Positions 1 through 8,400 of a stretch of DNA of 64,000 nucleotides are shown in pieces. The DNA is from Moorella sp. Hama-1. GTDB taxonomy: Bacteria; Bacillota; DSM-521; Neomoorellales; Neomoorellaceae. Within the stretch, counting starts at the first letter, position 1. The number at the start of each line of letters is the position of its first letter. The stretch is from positions 926,501 to 990,500 of the forward strand of contig NZ_AP024620.1 in the NCBI RefSeq assembly GCF_023734095.1, given 5' to 3'. A program made the position numbers and the translations under genes. Below the pieces are notes generated by a model. That model made no database searches and had not been told where the DNA came from. It saw only the letters and a list, made by a program, of their open reading frames with translations.

Positions 1-905
1 CCGAGATGGGCATTTACGTCCGGCCCATCCGCATCCGGGATAACCTGCAACTGCCCCCCGAGGGGTATATCTTTAAAATCCACGGGGTCGAGGCGGCCCA
101 GGGCGAGATCCGGCCCAGTCACCTGCTGGCTATGAACCCGGCCGGCAATGAAGGGCCGCCCGGGGGGATACCCACCCGGGAACCCACCTTCGGCCTGCCG
201 GCCTGGTGGGTGCCTGAAGCCAGGCGGCAGGAGGTGGAGGTGGCCGGCTTTACCGTCGTTGACGCTGCCACCGTCCTGGTGACCCACCTGACGGAATTTA
301 TTAAAGCCCACGCTGCCGAACTCATCGGCCGCCAGGAGACCCGGGAACTGCTGGACAAGGTTAAGGAGAATAATCCGGCGGTGGTGGAGGAACTGGTGCC
401 GGACCTGCTGACCGTTGGCGAGGTGCAGAAGGTCCTGGCCGGTCTTCTCCAGGAACAAGTTCCCATCCGCGACCTGGTAACCATCCTGGAGGCCCTGGCC
501 GATGCCGCCCGCAGCAGCCGGGATCTGGATTTCCTGGTGGGTGCCGCCCGCCAGGCCTTGAAGCGCACCATCAGCCGGCAGTACGCCCCGGACGGGAAAT
601 TAGTAGCCCTGACCCTGCACCCCCAGCTGGAGCAGAAGATAAGCGAAGCCATCCAGCCGACCTCCCAGGGCAGTTTCCCGGCCCTGGCCCCGGAGGAGGT
701 CCGGGATCTCCTGGGCCGGTTGGGTCAGGCTGTCGAAAAGGCCGCCCTGGGCGGGGGGCAGCCGGTACTCCTCTGTTCCGCCCGGGTGCGGCTGCCTTTG
801 CGGCGGTTGCTGCAGCGATCCTTTCCCCACCTGGCCGTACTGGCCTATAACGAGCTGGAGCCCGGTCTGGAAGTAGAGGCTGTGGAGGCGGTGAATGTAG
901 TGTGA
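1..905 (+). CDS. flhA: FlhA, flagellar export gate protein (C-terminal part)
   Basis: This is the C-terminal part of FlhA, the export-gate membrane protein of the flagellar type III secretion apparatus. The frame is open from base 3, so the Met codon at base 6 is internal and the transmembrane half lies upstream of the window. About 300 residues of the cytoplasmic domain are present, with the family segments PSHLLAMNP, GLPAWWV and VPDLLTVGEVQKVL; this domain docks chaperone-substrate complexes in known FlhA proteins. The stop codon overlaps the flhF start (GTGTGA), which suggests translational coupling in a flagellar operon. Identification is by recognised motifs and by the following flhF and flhG. 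Confidence 0.93.
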   Translation, partial: EMGIYVRPIRIRDNLQLPPEGYIFKIHGVEAAQGEIRPSHLLAMNPAGNEGPPGGIPTREPTFGLPAWWVPEARRQEVEVAGFTVVDAATVLVTHLTEFIKAHAAELIGRQETRELLDKVKENNPAVVEELVPDLLTVGEVQKVLAGLLQEQVPIRDLVTILEALADAARSSRDLDFLVGAARQALKRTISRQYAPDGKLVALTLHPQLEQKISEAIQPTSQGSFPALAPEEVRDLLGRLGQAVEKAALGGGQPVLLCSARVRLPLRRLLQRSFPHLAVLAYNELEPGLEVEAVEAVNVV

Positions 906-2113
906 AGATTAAACGTTATCTCGCCCGGGATATGCAGGAAGCCTACCTGGCCATCAGGCGGGACCTGGGGCCGGAGGCGGTCATTGTGGCTACCCGCCAA
1001 GTACGCCGGCCGGGGCTGTGGGGCTTTTTCCAGCCCCCCCGCCTGGAGGTGACGGCCGCCCTGGATACGGCAGCTGGTGGGCCGGGTGGGGCGAAGGCTA
1101 ACGGCGCGGGCGCCTACCCGCCAGCGGGGGCGGCAACAGCGCCGGCGGGCGCGGTTGGCATGGCGGAAGCTACTGCTACTGCAGGCCCGGTCGGGCCGCC
1201 CGGCGGGGCGCCGGCTTTCCCCCTTGCAGCGGCGCCAGACCGGGGCGGCTTCCCGGCCTTTGACGGCTTGCGCCGCGAACTGGCGGACATTAAAACGGCC
1301 CTGGCGCGCCTGGCCCGGCCGGAGGGCAGCGCCACTTCCCCCTGGCAGCAGGCGCTGCAGGATCAGGAACTCGCGGCGGACCTGGTCGTCGAGCTAACGG
1401 CCGGCCTTGAGGCCACGGCCGGTCCGGAGGTGGTCGGCGGGGTAGTCCGCAACCGCCTGGCGGAACGGCTGGCCGGACAGGTAGCGGCGGCATCCCGGCA
1501 GCGGGTGCAGGCCTTTATCGGTCCTACCGGGGTAGGCAAAACGACCACCCTGGCCAAGGTAGCCGCCCGCTACAGTATTTACCAGGAGCAGAAGGTCGGC
1601 CTCATCACCCTGGACACCTACCGCATCGGCGCGGTGGACCAGCTGCGGACCTACGCGGAGATTATGGGCCTGCCCCTGGAGGTAGCCATGACCCCGCGGG
1701 AGTTCCGGGAGGCCCTGGAACACCTGGGGGACCGGGATATAATTCTGGTGGATACCGCCGGCCGGGCGCCGGAGAATAAGGCCATGCTGGCGGAAACCCG
1801 GGGCTTCCTGGAGGCTATGCCCGGGGGTGACGTTTACCTGGTCTTAAGCAGCGCCACCAGGCGCCAGGACCTCCTGCAGGCGGTGGAAAGGTTCCGCCCT
1901 TTGCATTATAACCATCTGATCTTCACGAAACTCGATGAAACCAGCTGCCCGGGGGTAGTGGTTACGGTTACGGCGGCGGCGGGGGTACCCCTGGCCTATA
2001 TAACCACCGGCCAGGACGTTCCCGACGACCTGGAAGTCGCCGACCCCCACTACCTGGCCGAGCGGATATGGAAAGCGGTGGCCAGGAATGGATCAGGCGG
2101 CCAGGTTGCGTAA
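902..2113 (+). CDS. flhF: FlhF, SRP-type GTPase for flagellar placement
   Basis: FlhF is a signal-recognition-particle-type GTPase that sets the position and number of flagella together with FlhG. The protein has 403 residues: a short N-terminal B domain (MKIKRYLARDMQEAY), a low-complexity Ala/Gly/Pro linker from about residue 55 to 125, and an NG GTPase domain. The G1 loop GPTGVGKT begins near residue 207, followed by LDTYRIGAVDQL and the G3 segment DTAGR. The GTG start at 902 overlaps the flhA stop, and the 3' end overlaps flhG by 26 bases, so the three genes are probably co-translated. The linker composition is variable in this family and the GTPase core looks intact. Confidence 0.95.
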   Translation: MKIKRYLARDMQEAYLAIRRDLGPEAVIVATRQVRRPGLWGFFQPPRLEVTAALDTAAGGPGGAKANGAGAYPPAGAATAPAGAVGMAEATATAGPVGPPGGAPAFPLAAAPDRGGFPAFDGLRRELADIKTALARLARPEGSATSPWQQALQDQELAADLVVELTAGLEATAGPEVVGGVVRNRLAERLAGQVAAASRQRVQAFIGPTGVGKTTTLAKVAARYSIYQEQKVGLITLDTYRIGAVDQLRTYAEIMGLPLEVAMTPREFREALEHLGDRDIILVDTAGRAPENKAMLAETRGFLEAMPGGDVYLVLSSATRRQDLLQAVERFRPLHYNHLIFTKLDETSCPGVVVTVTAAAGVPLAYITTGQDVPDDLEVADPHYLAERIWKAVARNGSGGQVA

Positions 2114-2930
2114 ACTGGTGCTTCGCCAGCAGGAAGAGCGGGCCCGGGTGATTACAATAGCCAGCGGCAAGGGCGGCGTGGGCAAGACCAACATCACCGT
2201 CAACCTGGGGCTGATCCTGGCCCGCCAGGGCCGGCGGACCCTCCTTTTTGATGCCGACCTGGGCCTGGCCAACCTGGACATCCTCCTGGGATTGATACCC
2301 CGGCACACCATTACCGAGGTCATTGCCGGGCAGCGGGATCTGGCGGAGGTGGTAGTCCAGGGTCCCCGGGGGCTCCTCCTGGTGCCGGGGGCCACGGGTA
2401 TCCAGGAGCTGGCCGACCTCGATGCCGCCGCCCGGGACCGCCTGATCACCGACCTGGACGCCCTGGCCCGGGAAGTGGATGTGCTCCTGGTGGACTCCGG
2501 GGCCGGTATTTCCCGGACAGTCCTGGCCTTTGCGGCAGCAGCCGGCGAGACCATCGTCGTGGCTACACCCGAGCCGACTTCCATTACCGACGCTTATGGT
2601 TTGCTCAAAGGCCTGCACCGCCTGGGAGTCAAGCCCCGCCTGCTGGTGAACCGCGCCGCCACACCCGGCGAGGGTCAGCAGGCCGCCGGGCGCTTGCAGG
2701 AGACCTGCCGCCGCTTTTTACAGCTGGAACTGCCCCTCCTGGGGATTATCCCTGAAGACCGCCATGTCGGAGAAGCTGTACGTAGCCAGCAGCCCTTTAG
2801 CGAGCTTTACCCCCGTTGCCCGGCTACCCGGGCCCTGGAGGCGGCTGCCGCCGGCCTGACCGGAGCAGGGGGGCCGCCGGCAAGGATGGGGGGGTTCTGG
2901 CAGCGCCTGGGCCGGCTCCTGGGGCGATAG
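2088..2930 (+). CDS. flhG: FlhG, MinD-like ATPase partner of FlhF
   Basis: FlhG (YlxH, FleN) is a MinD/ParA-type ATPase that stimulates FlhF GTPase activity and limits flagellar number. The 280-residue protein opens with a short Gln/Arg-rich stretch (LVLRQQEERARV) resembling the N-terminal activator helix of FlhG. A deviant Walker A KGGVGKTNITVN follows near residues 27-38, then DADLGLANLD and DSGAGIS segments typical of the MinD family. The ATG at 2088 lies inside flhF, giving a 26-base overlap. A C-terminal amphipathic tail (FWQRLGRLLGR) may contact the membrane, which is inference from related proteins. Confidence 0.94.
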   Translation: MDQAARLRKLVLRQQEERARVITIASGKGGVGKTNITVNLGLILARQGRRTLLFDADLGLANLDILLGLIPRHTITEVIAGQRDLAEVVVQGPRGLLLVPGATGIQELADLDAAARDRLITDLDALAREVDVLLVDSGAGISRTVLAFAAAAGETIVVATPEPTSITDAYGLLKGLHRLGVKPRLLVNRAATPGEGQQAAGRLQETCRRFLQLELPLLGIIPEDRHVGEAVRSQQPFSELYPRCPATRALEAAAAGLTGAGGPPARMGGFWQRLGRLLGR

Positions 2931-2993
2931 AGGAAAAGCCCATTCCGGCGAAGGGGAAAATGCAGGGTAAAAAGGGGTTGGAGGTTTGAACCA

Positions 2994-3069
2994 GGTTACA
3001 GGACCAAGGCGACCTGGTCCGAGGCGTAAGATACTTGCACGAAACTGCAGCGAGGCGGCATGAACCGTG
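2994..3069 (-). repeat. Diverged copy of dispersed repeat family R2
   Basis: The flhG to PilZ spacer contains GGCGACCTGGTCCGAGGCGTAAG followed by GCAGCGAGGCGGC, recognisably related on the minus strand to the repeat copies at 22879-22972, 41829-41914 and 57193-57256. It is the most diverged copy and is interrupted by a few extra bases. No coding function is seen. Confidence 0.5.
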
Positions 3070-3101
3070 AACACGGTTTCTAGCAGGGGAGGGATGGCAG
3101 C

Positions 3102-3761
3102 ATGGCGGAGATGAAGTTTATTCTTAACAACACACCCATCATAATCGGCAGCAGGGAGAAGAAAGGCATTCGCACCCTGATCCAGGAAACAGGCGCGGAC
3201 AGCTTCGCCATCCTGGCCCCGGGCAGCGAAGAGATCGTCCTGGGACGGGGGGAACTGGTGGAGGCAGTCTATAACCGGGAAGACGCCCGCTATGAATTTA
3301 CTACCCGGGTACTGGAATATGACCCGGGGCCGCCGCCCCTTTACCGCCTGGCTTACCCGGAGGAGTACCAGCGCATCCAGGTGCGGACCCATGTGCGCGC
3401 CCGGGCGGCCCTGGAGTTTCGCTACGCCCTGTGGCCGGCGGCGGACTGGCCCCTACGACCGCCACGCCCCCATAAGCGGGGGATAACCCTGGATCTCAGC
3501 GGCGGCGGTGCCGGGGTGATCCTGAGGGAAGAAGTGCGGGCGGGGGATCTACTTTACATAGAACTGCATCTACCGGGCCGCCGCCATCACCTGCCTTTGC
3601 GCCTGGCAGCGCGAGTGAAGCGGGTGGCTCCCAGGGATATCGATGGCGTGCGCCGCTATGAGGTAGGGGTGGCCTTCGAAGGCTTGAGCGAGAGGCAGGA
3701 AGATCAGATTGTGGCTTTTGTTTTTCACAGGTTGCTGGAAGAAAGGCGCCAAAGGAGTTAA
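3102..3761 (+). CDS. PilZ-domain flagellar brake protein (YcgR-like)
   Basis: A two-domain c-di-GMP effector of the YcgR/YpfA type. The N-terminal half (about residues 1-95) is a YcgR-N-like beta domain. The PilZ domain follows, with the Arg-rich ligand motif in QRIQVRTHVR and the second motif DLSGGGAGV, matching the family pattern RxxxR ... (D/N)xSxxG. Such proteins slow or stop the flagellar motor when c-di-GMP is high. The ATG at 3102 follows a GGGGAGGG ribosome site. The gene lies five bases before fliA and is probably co-transcribed with it. Function in this organism is inferred from family and context. Confidence 0.85.
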   Translation: MAEMKFILNNTPIIIGSREKKGIRTLIQETGADSFAILAPGSEEIVLGRGELVEAVYNREDARYEFTTRVLEYDPGPPPLYRLAYPEEYQRIQVRTHVRARAALEFRYALWPAADWPLRPPRPHKRGITLDLSGGGAGVILREEVRAGDLLYIELHLPGRRHHLPLRLAARVKRVAPRDIDGVRRYEVGVAFEGLSERQEDQIVAFVFHRLLEERRQRS

Positions 3762-3766
3762 GGCCC

Positions 3767-4534
3767 ATGGCTGTTAAGGATAGCGCCCTGTGGACCTCCT
3801 ACCTGGCCGGCCGGGACAGCCCCCGGCGCCAGGAACTGGTCCTGAAGTACCTGCCCCTGGTGAAATACCACGTCAATCGCCTGGCGGTCAAGCCGCCCCG
3901 GCACCTGGACCAGGAAGACCTGGTGGGCTATGGTATTGTGGGCCTACTGGAGGCCATTGATCGTTACGACCCCTCCCGGGGTGTGAACTTCGAAACCTTT
4001 GCCTCCCAGCGCATCCGCGGGGCTATCCTCGATGCCCTGCGCCGCGCCCACTGGGCGCCCCGGACCCTGGTAGAGAAATTGCGCCAGGCCAGCAAGATTT
4101 ATCGGGAGCTGGAGCAGCAAGGTGGGGGCGAGGTTCCTGACGGGGCGGTGGCCGCGGCCATGGGGATCCCGGAAGAAGAACTGCGGGAACTCATGGAGCG
4201 GGGCGCCCAGATGGCCATCCTCTCCCTGGAAGACTTTCTCCTGGATCAGGAAGGAGAAGAGGGAACCACCCGCGGGGAACTCCTGGCCGACCCCGACAGT
4301 CCCGATCCGGTGGGTATCTATGAGCAGGGAGAACTCCATCGGGCCCTGACGGCGGCCCTGGAAAATTTGAAGGAAAAGGACCGGCTGGTCCTGACCCTCT
4401 ATTATTATGAAGGTTTGACCCTGAAGGAGATCGGCAAAATCCTGGGCATATCAGAGTCCCGGGTCTGCCAGCTCCACGGGCGGGCGGTTTTAAACCTGCG
4501 CCGGCAACTGGCTGATTTTGTCATTGACGGGTGA
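3767..4534 (+). CDS. fliA: FliA/SigD, flagellar sigma-28 factor
   Basis: RNA polymerase sigma factor for late flagellar and chemotaxis genes (FliA/SigD/WhiG group). The 255-residue protein has region 2 (DLVGYGIVGLLEAIDRY through FETFASQRIRGAILD), a region 3 segment, and region 4 with a helix-turn-helix (LTLKEIGKILGISESRVCQL). Length and motif order match the family. An AAAGGAG ribosome site precedes the ATG at 3767. The stop overlaps the start of the next gene. A sequence resembling the recognised promoter type is present before fapA at 28633-28659, so this sigma factor may act there. Confidence 0.95.
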   Translation: MAVKDSALWTSYLAGRDSPRRQELVLKYLPLVKYHVNRLAVKPPRHLDQEDLVGYGIVGLLEAIDRYDPSRGVNFETFASQRIRGAILDALRRAHWAPRTLVEKLRQASKIYRELEQQGGGEVPDGAVAAAMGIPEEELRELMERGAQMAILSLEDFLLDQEGEEGTTRGELLADPDSPDPVGIYEQGELHRALTAALENLKEKDRLVLTLYYYEGLTLKEIGKILGISESRVCQLHGRAVLNLRRQLADFVIDG

Positions 4535-5361
4535 TGGCCGTGGCTTATCTCTTTTTGACCCTGGGTGCTTTGTTAATCCTCGTTTTTATCCGGCCGGCCC
4601 TGCACTTGCTGCGGCCCGATATGGGGACACCGGCAGAGGGTTCCCTGCCCGCCGTCCCCCTAATGGCTACGGGCACTATCCCCGGGACAGGGGGGAGTCC
4701 GGGGCCGGAGTCCAGGAGCCCGGGGCCTGAGGCCGCCAGGAAAAGGGCCGAAAGGCTTAGCTCCCTGGATCTGGGCAACGGCCAGGAGAGGGAGCGGGTC
4801 CGGGAATTGGAGGAACGCCTGGCGGAACTCCAGGAGACGGTGGCCGCCCTGACGGCCCGCCTGGCTGGCATGGCCGGGGCGGAACCGGGTGCGGCCCCGA
4901 GAGCCGGTGGCAGGCCACCTGATACCATAGCGGATAAAGCCCTGGCGGGAAAAGCCTTCCGGGCCTACCTGGATGCCGCCCTGGCCGGTAGCCCGGAGAA
5001 GGCGGCGCCAGGGGCGGCCCCGGCTGGAGCCTCAGCCTTGATAACAGGCGACCAGCGGGCCATGTTTGCCGGTATTGTACCAACGGCTGCTCCTGCTTTA
5101 GTGCCTGCAGGAACCGGAAGAGATCCTGCCCCCGGCGAGGAAACCCCCAAGTCTGGTTCCGAAGGGGCCGGGGGGCTCCAAGCCCCGCCGGAGCAGGTAG
5201 AACAAGGTGGAAGGGTTGAACCCGGCGCAGGCCAGGAATTACCCGGCATCATGGCGGCCATCCGCCAGGCCCACGCCCGGGGCGAGAGCATTGAAAGCCT
5301 GGCCCGGCGCTTTGGCCGGGGAAAGGGTGAAATCGCATTAATCCTCAATTTGCACCACTGA
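4531..5361 (+). CDS. Membrane-anchored protein with coiled coil and C-terminal HTH-like segment
   Basis: No firm function is recognised. The 276-residue protein starts with one hydrophobic segment (VAYLFLTLGALLILVFI), then a charged coiled coil near residues 85-115 (RERVRELEERLAELQETVAAL), a long Pro/Ala/Gly-rich region, and a C-terminal segment IRQAHARGESIESLARRFG-RGKGEIALILNL. That last piece resembles the helix-turn-helix tail of uncharacterised proteins encoded beside fliA in other Clostridia and Bacilli (DUF6115-like). GTG at 4531 or ATG at 4534 could be the start; both overlap the fliA stop. Context implies a flagellar role, which is inference. Confidence 0.7.
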   Translation: MMAVAYLFLTLGALLILVFIRPALHLLRPDMGTPAEGSLPAVPLMATGTIPGTGGSPGPESRSPGPEAARKRAERLSSLDLGNGQERERVRELEERLAELQETVAALTARLAGMAGAEPGAAPRAGGRPPDTIADKALAGKAFRAYLDAALAGSPEKAAPGAAPAGASALITGDQRAMFAGIVPTAAPALVPAGTGRDPAPGEETPKSGSEGAGGLQAPPEQVEQGGRVEPGAGQELPGIMAAIRQAHARGESIESLARRFGRGKGEIALILNLHH

Positions 5362-5405
5362 AGCTCAGGAACGGCCCCCTGGCCCTCCTGGGTCTGGGCC
5401 TGGGG

Positions 5406-5903
5406 GTGGGGTTTTTCCTGGCAGGGCTGGTGTTCCTGGCCTGGCATCCCGGCCCTACCAGGGAGGAGATTATCGCCCGGGCCCGGGAATATGGTATGGT
5501 TTTCCGGGAGGAAGTCGTCCCCCTGGCGCCGGCACCCGGGAAGGAAGGAACCCCAGCCCCGGCCGGGCCGCCGCAGCAACCGGGCTCCAATCCCGGCCAG
5601 GAAAGCGCGGCTCTGGGCCAGGGTACGCCTACGGCCGTCAATGCCTCGCCGCCTGCCGGAGCGGCCGGGGGGAATTCCACCGCCAAAGCTGCTGCCGGGC
5701 CGGCCGGTGAGATCCTGGTTACCATCCCGGCGGGGGCCGGCCTGGAGGATATCGCCGCCGCCCTGGAGGCTAAAGGGGTCATCAGCGCGGCGACCTTTGA
5801 GGCCGAGGTCCACCGGGAGGGCCTGGGAGGCAAAATAAAAGCCGGCTCCTATTACCTCCCCCCGGGGGACGTTCAGGAGATAATCAAGCGTTTGACCAGC
5901 TAG
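5406..5903 (+). CDS. Single-pass protein with MltG/YceG-like LysM-type domain
   Basis: An uncharacterised protein of about 165 residues with an N-terminal membrane segment (FFLAGLVFLAW), a low-complexity Pro/Ala/Gly linker, and a C-terminal domain (IPAGAGLEDIAAALEAKGVIS ... IKAGSYYLPPGDVQEIIKRL). The latter matches the LysM-like N-terminal module of the cell-wall lytic transglycosylase MltG, but the catalytic domain is absent, so it may only bind glycan. GTG 5406 is the first conventional start. An in-frame CTG at 5358, at the end of the preceding gene, would add KLRN before the membrane segment and fits the positive-inside rule better. Its place before rod genes suggests a role at the wall during flagellar assembly. 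Confidence 0.65.
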   Translation: MGFFLAGLVFLAWHPGPTREEIIARAREYGMVFREEVVPLAPAPGKEGTPAPAGPPQQPGSNPGQESAALGQGTPTAVNASPPAGAAGGNSTAKAAAGPAGEILVTIPAGAGLEDIAAALEAKGVISAATFEAEVHREGLGGKIKAGSYYLPPGDVQEIIKRLTS

Positions 5904-5943
5904 CTCGGCAAAATAATTTTCGGAGAAAAAGGATGGTGTTTGC

Positions 5944-6768
5944 ATGCTCAGGGGTTTATACCTGGCATCCACAGGCATGGTGGCCCAGGAGATGCGCCAG
6001 GACGTCATCAGCAACAACCTGGCCAACGCTACGACCCCCGGTTTCAAGGGCGAGACGGCTACGGTCCGGTCCTTTCCCGAAATGCTCCTGCAGCGGATGG
6101 CCGATAATAAAGCCACACCTATTGGCCCCTTCAGCCCCGGGGTGATGATCGACGGTATCCACACCAACTTTACCCCGGGCACCCTGACGGAAACCGGGCA
6201 GGCCACGGACCTGGCCCTGATGCAACCCGGCGTCGGGGTTACACCGGCCTTTTTCACCGTACGGACCCCGGGCGGCCTGGCCTATACCCGTAATGGGAAC
6301 TTCCACCTCGATGCCAACGGCGTGCTGGTTACTGCCGAAGGCTACCCCGTCCAGGGGCAAAATGGAGACATCACTTTCCGAAATCAATATACCAATGAGT
6401 TAATGCTTGAGCCCCACTTTAAAGTCGATAGTAACGGCCAGGTAATTATTCACTGGCCGGACCAGCAAGGCCTGCAGCAGGAATACCCGTTAGATTACCT
6501 GCAGATTACCACCTTTGCCAACGCCGACCTGCCCCTCCTCCAGCGCCAGGGGGATAACCTCTTTGCCGCCCCGGCGGGGGTTCAGCCCCTACCGGCTGCC
6601 AATGTCCAGGTCAGGCAGGGCTGGCTGGAGCAAGCCAATATTGATCCCGCCCGGGAAATGGTAGATATGCTCTCCGTCTTGAGGAGTTATGAGGCCAACC
6701 AGAAGGTCATCCAGACAGAGGACCAGACCCTGGGCAAGAGCGTTAACGAGGTAGGCAGCCTGCGGTAA
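5944..6768 (+). CDS. flgF: Flagellar basal-body rod protein (FlgF/FlhO type)
   Basis: A flagellar rod/hook family protein of 274 residues, probably the proximal-rod member FlgF (FlhO in Bacillus). It has the N-terminal signature LYLASTGM followed by ISNNLANATTPGFKG, the central TPGGLAYTRNGNFHLD motif, and the C-terminal domain VDMLSVLRSYEANQKVIQ that packs with the N-terminal helix. It lacks a signal peptide because it is exported by the flagellar apparatus. It is followed within 41 bases by a second family member. The choice between FlgF and a generic hook-basal-body protein rests on gene order and length, so the exact symbol is less certain than the family. Confidence 0.8.
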   Translation: MLRGLYLASTGMVAQEMRQDVISNNLANATTPGFKGETATVRSFPEMLLQRMADNKATPIGPFSPGVMIDGIHTNFTPGTLTETGQATDLALMQPGVGVTPAFFTVRTPGGLAYTRNGNFHLDANGVLVTAEGYPVQGQNGDITFRNQYTNELMLEPHFKVDSNGQVIIHWPDQQGLQQEYPLDYLQITTFANADLPLLQRQGDNLFAAPAGVQPLPAANVQVRQGWLEQANIDPAREMVDMLSVLRSYEANQKVIQTEDQTLGKSVNEVGSLR

Positions 6769-6808
6769 CCATTTTTTGGCGAAGTCTATTTTGGGAGGGG
6801 ATAGAAGT

Positions 6809-7648
6809 ATGATTGGAGTCCTCTGGCGGGGGGCCGGCGGTATGCGGGCCCAGCAGGTCCAGGTGGACAGCCTGGCCAATGACATCGCCAACGTCAACAC
6901 TAACGGCTACAAGCAGGCCCGGGTCAATTTCGCCGATCTGGTTTACCGGCCCGTCGAGGAAGGGGGTATGCCGGTGGACCATCCCCCGGCCCCGGCCCGG
7001 CCGCCGGCCCTGGGGGCGGGGGTGAAGGTGGCCAGCATAGATAAAGACTTCAGCCAGGGGACCCTGGTGCAGACGGGCGATCCCCTGAACCTGGCTATCC
7101 AGGGGGATGGGTTCTTCGTTGTGGTGGACCAGGCGGGGAATAGATATCTCACCCGGGACGGCAATTTCCACCGGGATGACGCCGGTTACGTGGTAAATGC
7201 CAGCGGCTACTACCTTCTCGGCAGTGATGGCAATCCCTTAAGCCTGCCGCCGGAGGCGGAAAACATCGCCGTCACCCCGGACGGCACCATCACCGGCGTA
7301 ATCAACGGTGCGAGCCAGGACCTGGGCTATCTGGATCTCTACGCGGTCACCAACCCCGGCGGCCTGGAGGCTGCAGGCGACAACCTTTTCCGGGAGACGG
7401 CTGCCAGTGGCCAGGTGTTTTATGGTATGCCTGGCGCGCCGGGGGCCCCTATTCCCGGTGCCCCTGCAACCGCTGGCACTACCGGACCCCTGGGGACCCT
7501 GCGTTCCGGCTACCTGGAAGCCGCCAACGTCGACCTGGCGGCGACCATGACGAAAATGATCGTTGCCCAGCGGGCTTACGAGTTAAACTCCCGCTCTGTC
7601 CGGGTGGCCGACGAGATGTGGGGCCTGGCTAACAACCTGCGGCGTTAA
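6809..7648 (+). CDS. flgG: Flagellar basal-body rod protein FlgG (FlhP type)
   Basis: A distal-rod/hook family protein of about 279 residues. Motifs are WRGAGGMRAQQVQVDSLAN with DIANVNTNGYKQ at the N-terminus, the PLNLAIQGDGFFVV core segment, and the C-terminal MIVAQRAYELNSRSVRVADEM. The ATG at 6809 is chosen because it follows TTGGGAGGGGATAG at good spacing and begins exactly at the conserved N-terminal helix; a longer in-frame extension from 6776 has no family match. A short Pro/Gly/Ala insertion is present near residue 205 (MPGAPGAPIPGAPATAG). It probably ends a transcription block because the next gene is on the other strand. Confidence 0.85.
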   Translation: MIGVLWRGAGGMRAQQVQVDSLANDIANVNTNGYKQARVNFADLVYRPVEEGGMPVDHPPAPARPPALGAGVKVASIDKDFSQGTLVQTGDPLNLAIQGDGFFVVVDQAGNRYLTRDGNFHRDDAGYVVNASGYYLLGSDGNPLSLPPEAENIAVTPDGTITGVINGASQDLGYLDLYAVTNPGGLEAAGDNLFRETAASGQVFYGMPGAPGAPIPGAPATAGTTGPLGTLRSGYLEAANVDLAATMTKMIVAQRAYELNSRSVRVADEMWGLANNLRR

Positions 7649-7682
7649 GGGAACTCCACTCTAAGCAACAGAACCAGGCGGA

Positions 7683-8285
7683 CTACCTTTTTTTAGAGGC
7701 CGGGGGCCCCGGGCAGCCCCTGTGCCCGACCTTATCAATCAGGGCCAGGCCGCGGCGGGCGCCGATCTGGACAGGGTCGCGCTCGAGGACGTAGGTATAC
7801 TCCCGCCGGGCCGCTTCCGCCAGACCCAGGAGCAGGTATGTGGTGCCCAGGTTGATCCGGGCCGCCAGGTAATCTGGTTTGAGGCGCCCTACCCGGGTCA
7901 GGTGGTAACGGGCGGCGCTGAGGTTGCGGTTGTAGAGAAAGTATGTACCCAGGTTGAAGTGGGCCAGGTAATTCTCCGGGTTGGTCTGGAGGCTGGTTTC
8001 CCACCAGGAGAGGGCCCTGTCCACCTGGCCCTCCTGCCAGGCCTGGCAGCCCAGATTGAAGCTGGCTTCCCAGTTATCCGGGTCGGCAGCCAGGGCCGCG
8101 CGGTAGAAGAGGCTGGCCAGCTGGGGCCGCCGGTGCTCCCGGGAGAAGTTACCCAGGAGAATCCAAAGGGCAGCCTCCCGGCGCGACCGGGCCTTAAAAG
8201 CCGGGTCACTATCATCAGAGTTACAATCAGGGCAAAAGCGCCAGCCGGGCGGGAGGGGTTGGCCGCACCGTGAACAATAAACCAT
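7683..8285 (-). CDS. Zinc-ribbon TPR protein
   Basis: An uncharacterised 200-residue protein. It begins with a zinc-ribbon (CSRCGQPLPPGWRFCPDC) and continues with three to four tetratricopeptide repeats, seen as NWEASFNLGCQAWQEGQVDRAL, NYLAHFNLGTYFLYNRNLSAA and DYLAARINLGTTYLLLG. Proteins like this act as scaffolds for protein contacts, but no partner is evident. AGGAGG lies eight bases before the ATG. The gene is the only reverse-strand gene inside the flagellar/chemotaxis block, so it may be a later insertion or an independently controlled unit. No T-rich terminator is clear at its end. Confidence 0.8.
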   Translation of the reverse strand: MVYCSRCGQPLPPGWRFCPDCNSDDSDPAFKARSRREAALWILLGNFSREHRRPQLASLFYRAALAADPDNWEASFNLGCQAWQEGQVDRALSWWETSLQTNPENYLAHFNLGTYFLYNRNLSAARYHLTRVGRLKPDYLAARINLGTTYLLLGLAEAARREYTYVLERDPVQIGARRGLALIDKVGHRGCPGPPASKKR

Positions 8286-8400
8286 CTTCGGACCTCCTGT
8301 TGGGAAATTGGGTGGCAGGAACTATATTGTATTATGGCCCGAAGGGTGCTAAAATATGACAGGTCAAGGTAAAACTTAACAAAACGAGAGAGGAAAGGCC

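Noticed and set aside
4965-6257. 430-codon minus-strand frame
   Set aside because: It crosses three + strand flagellar genes with recognised motifs and itself shows no family features.
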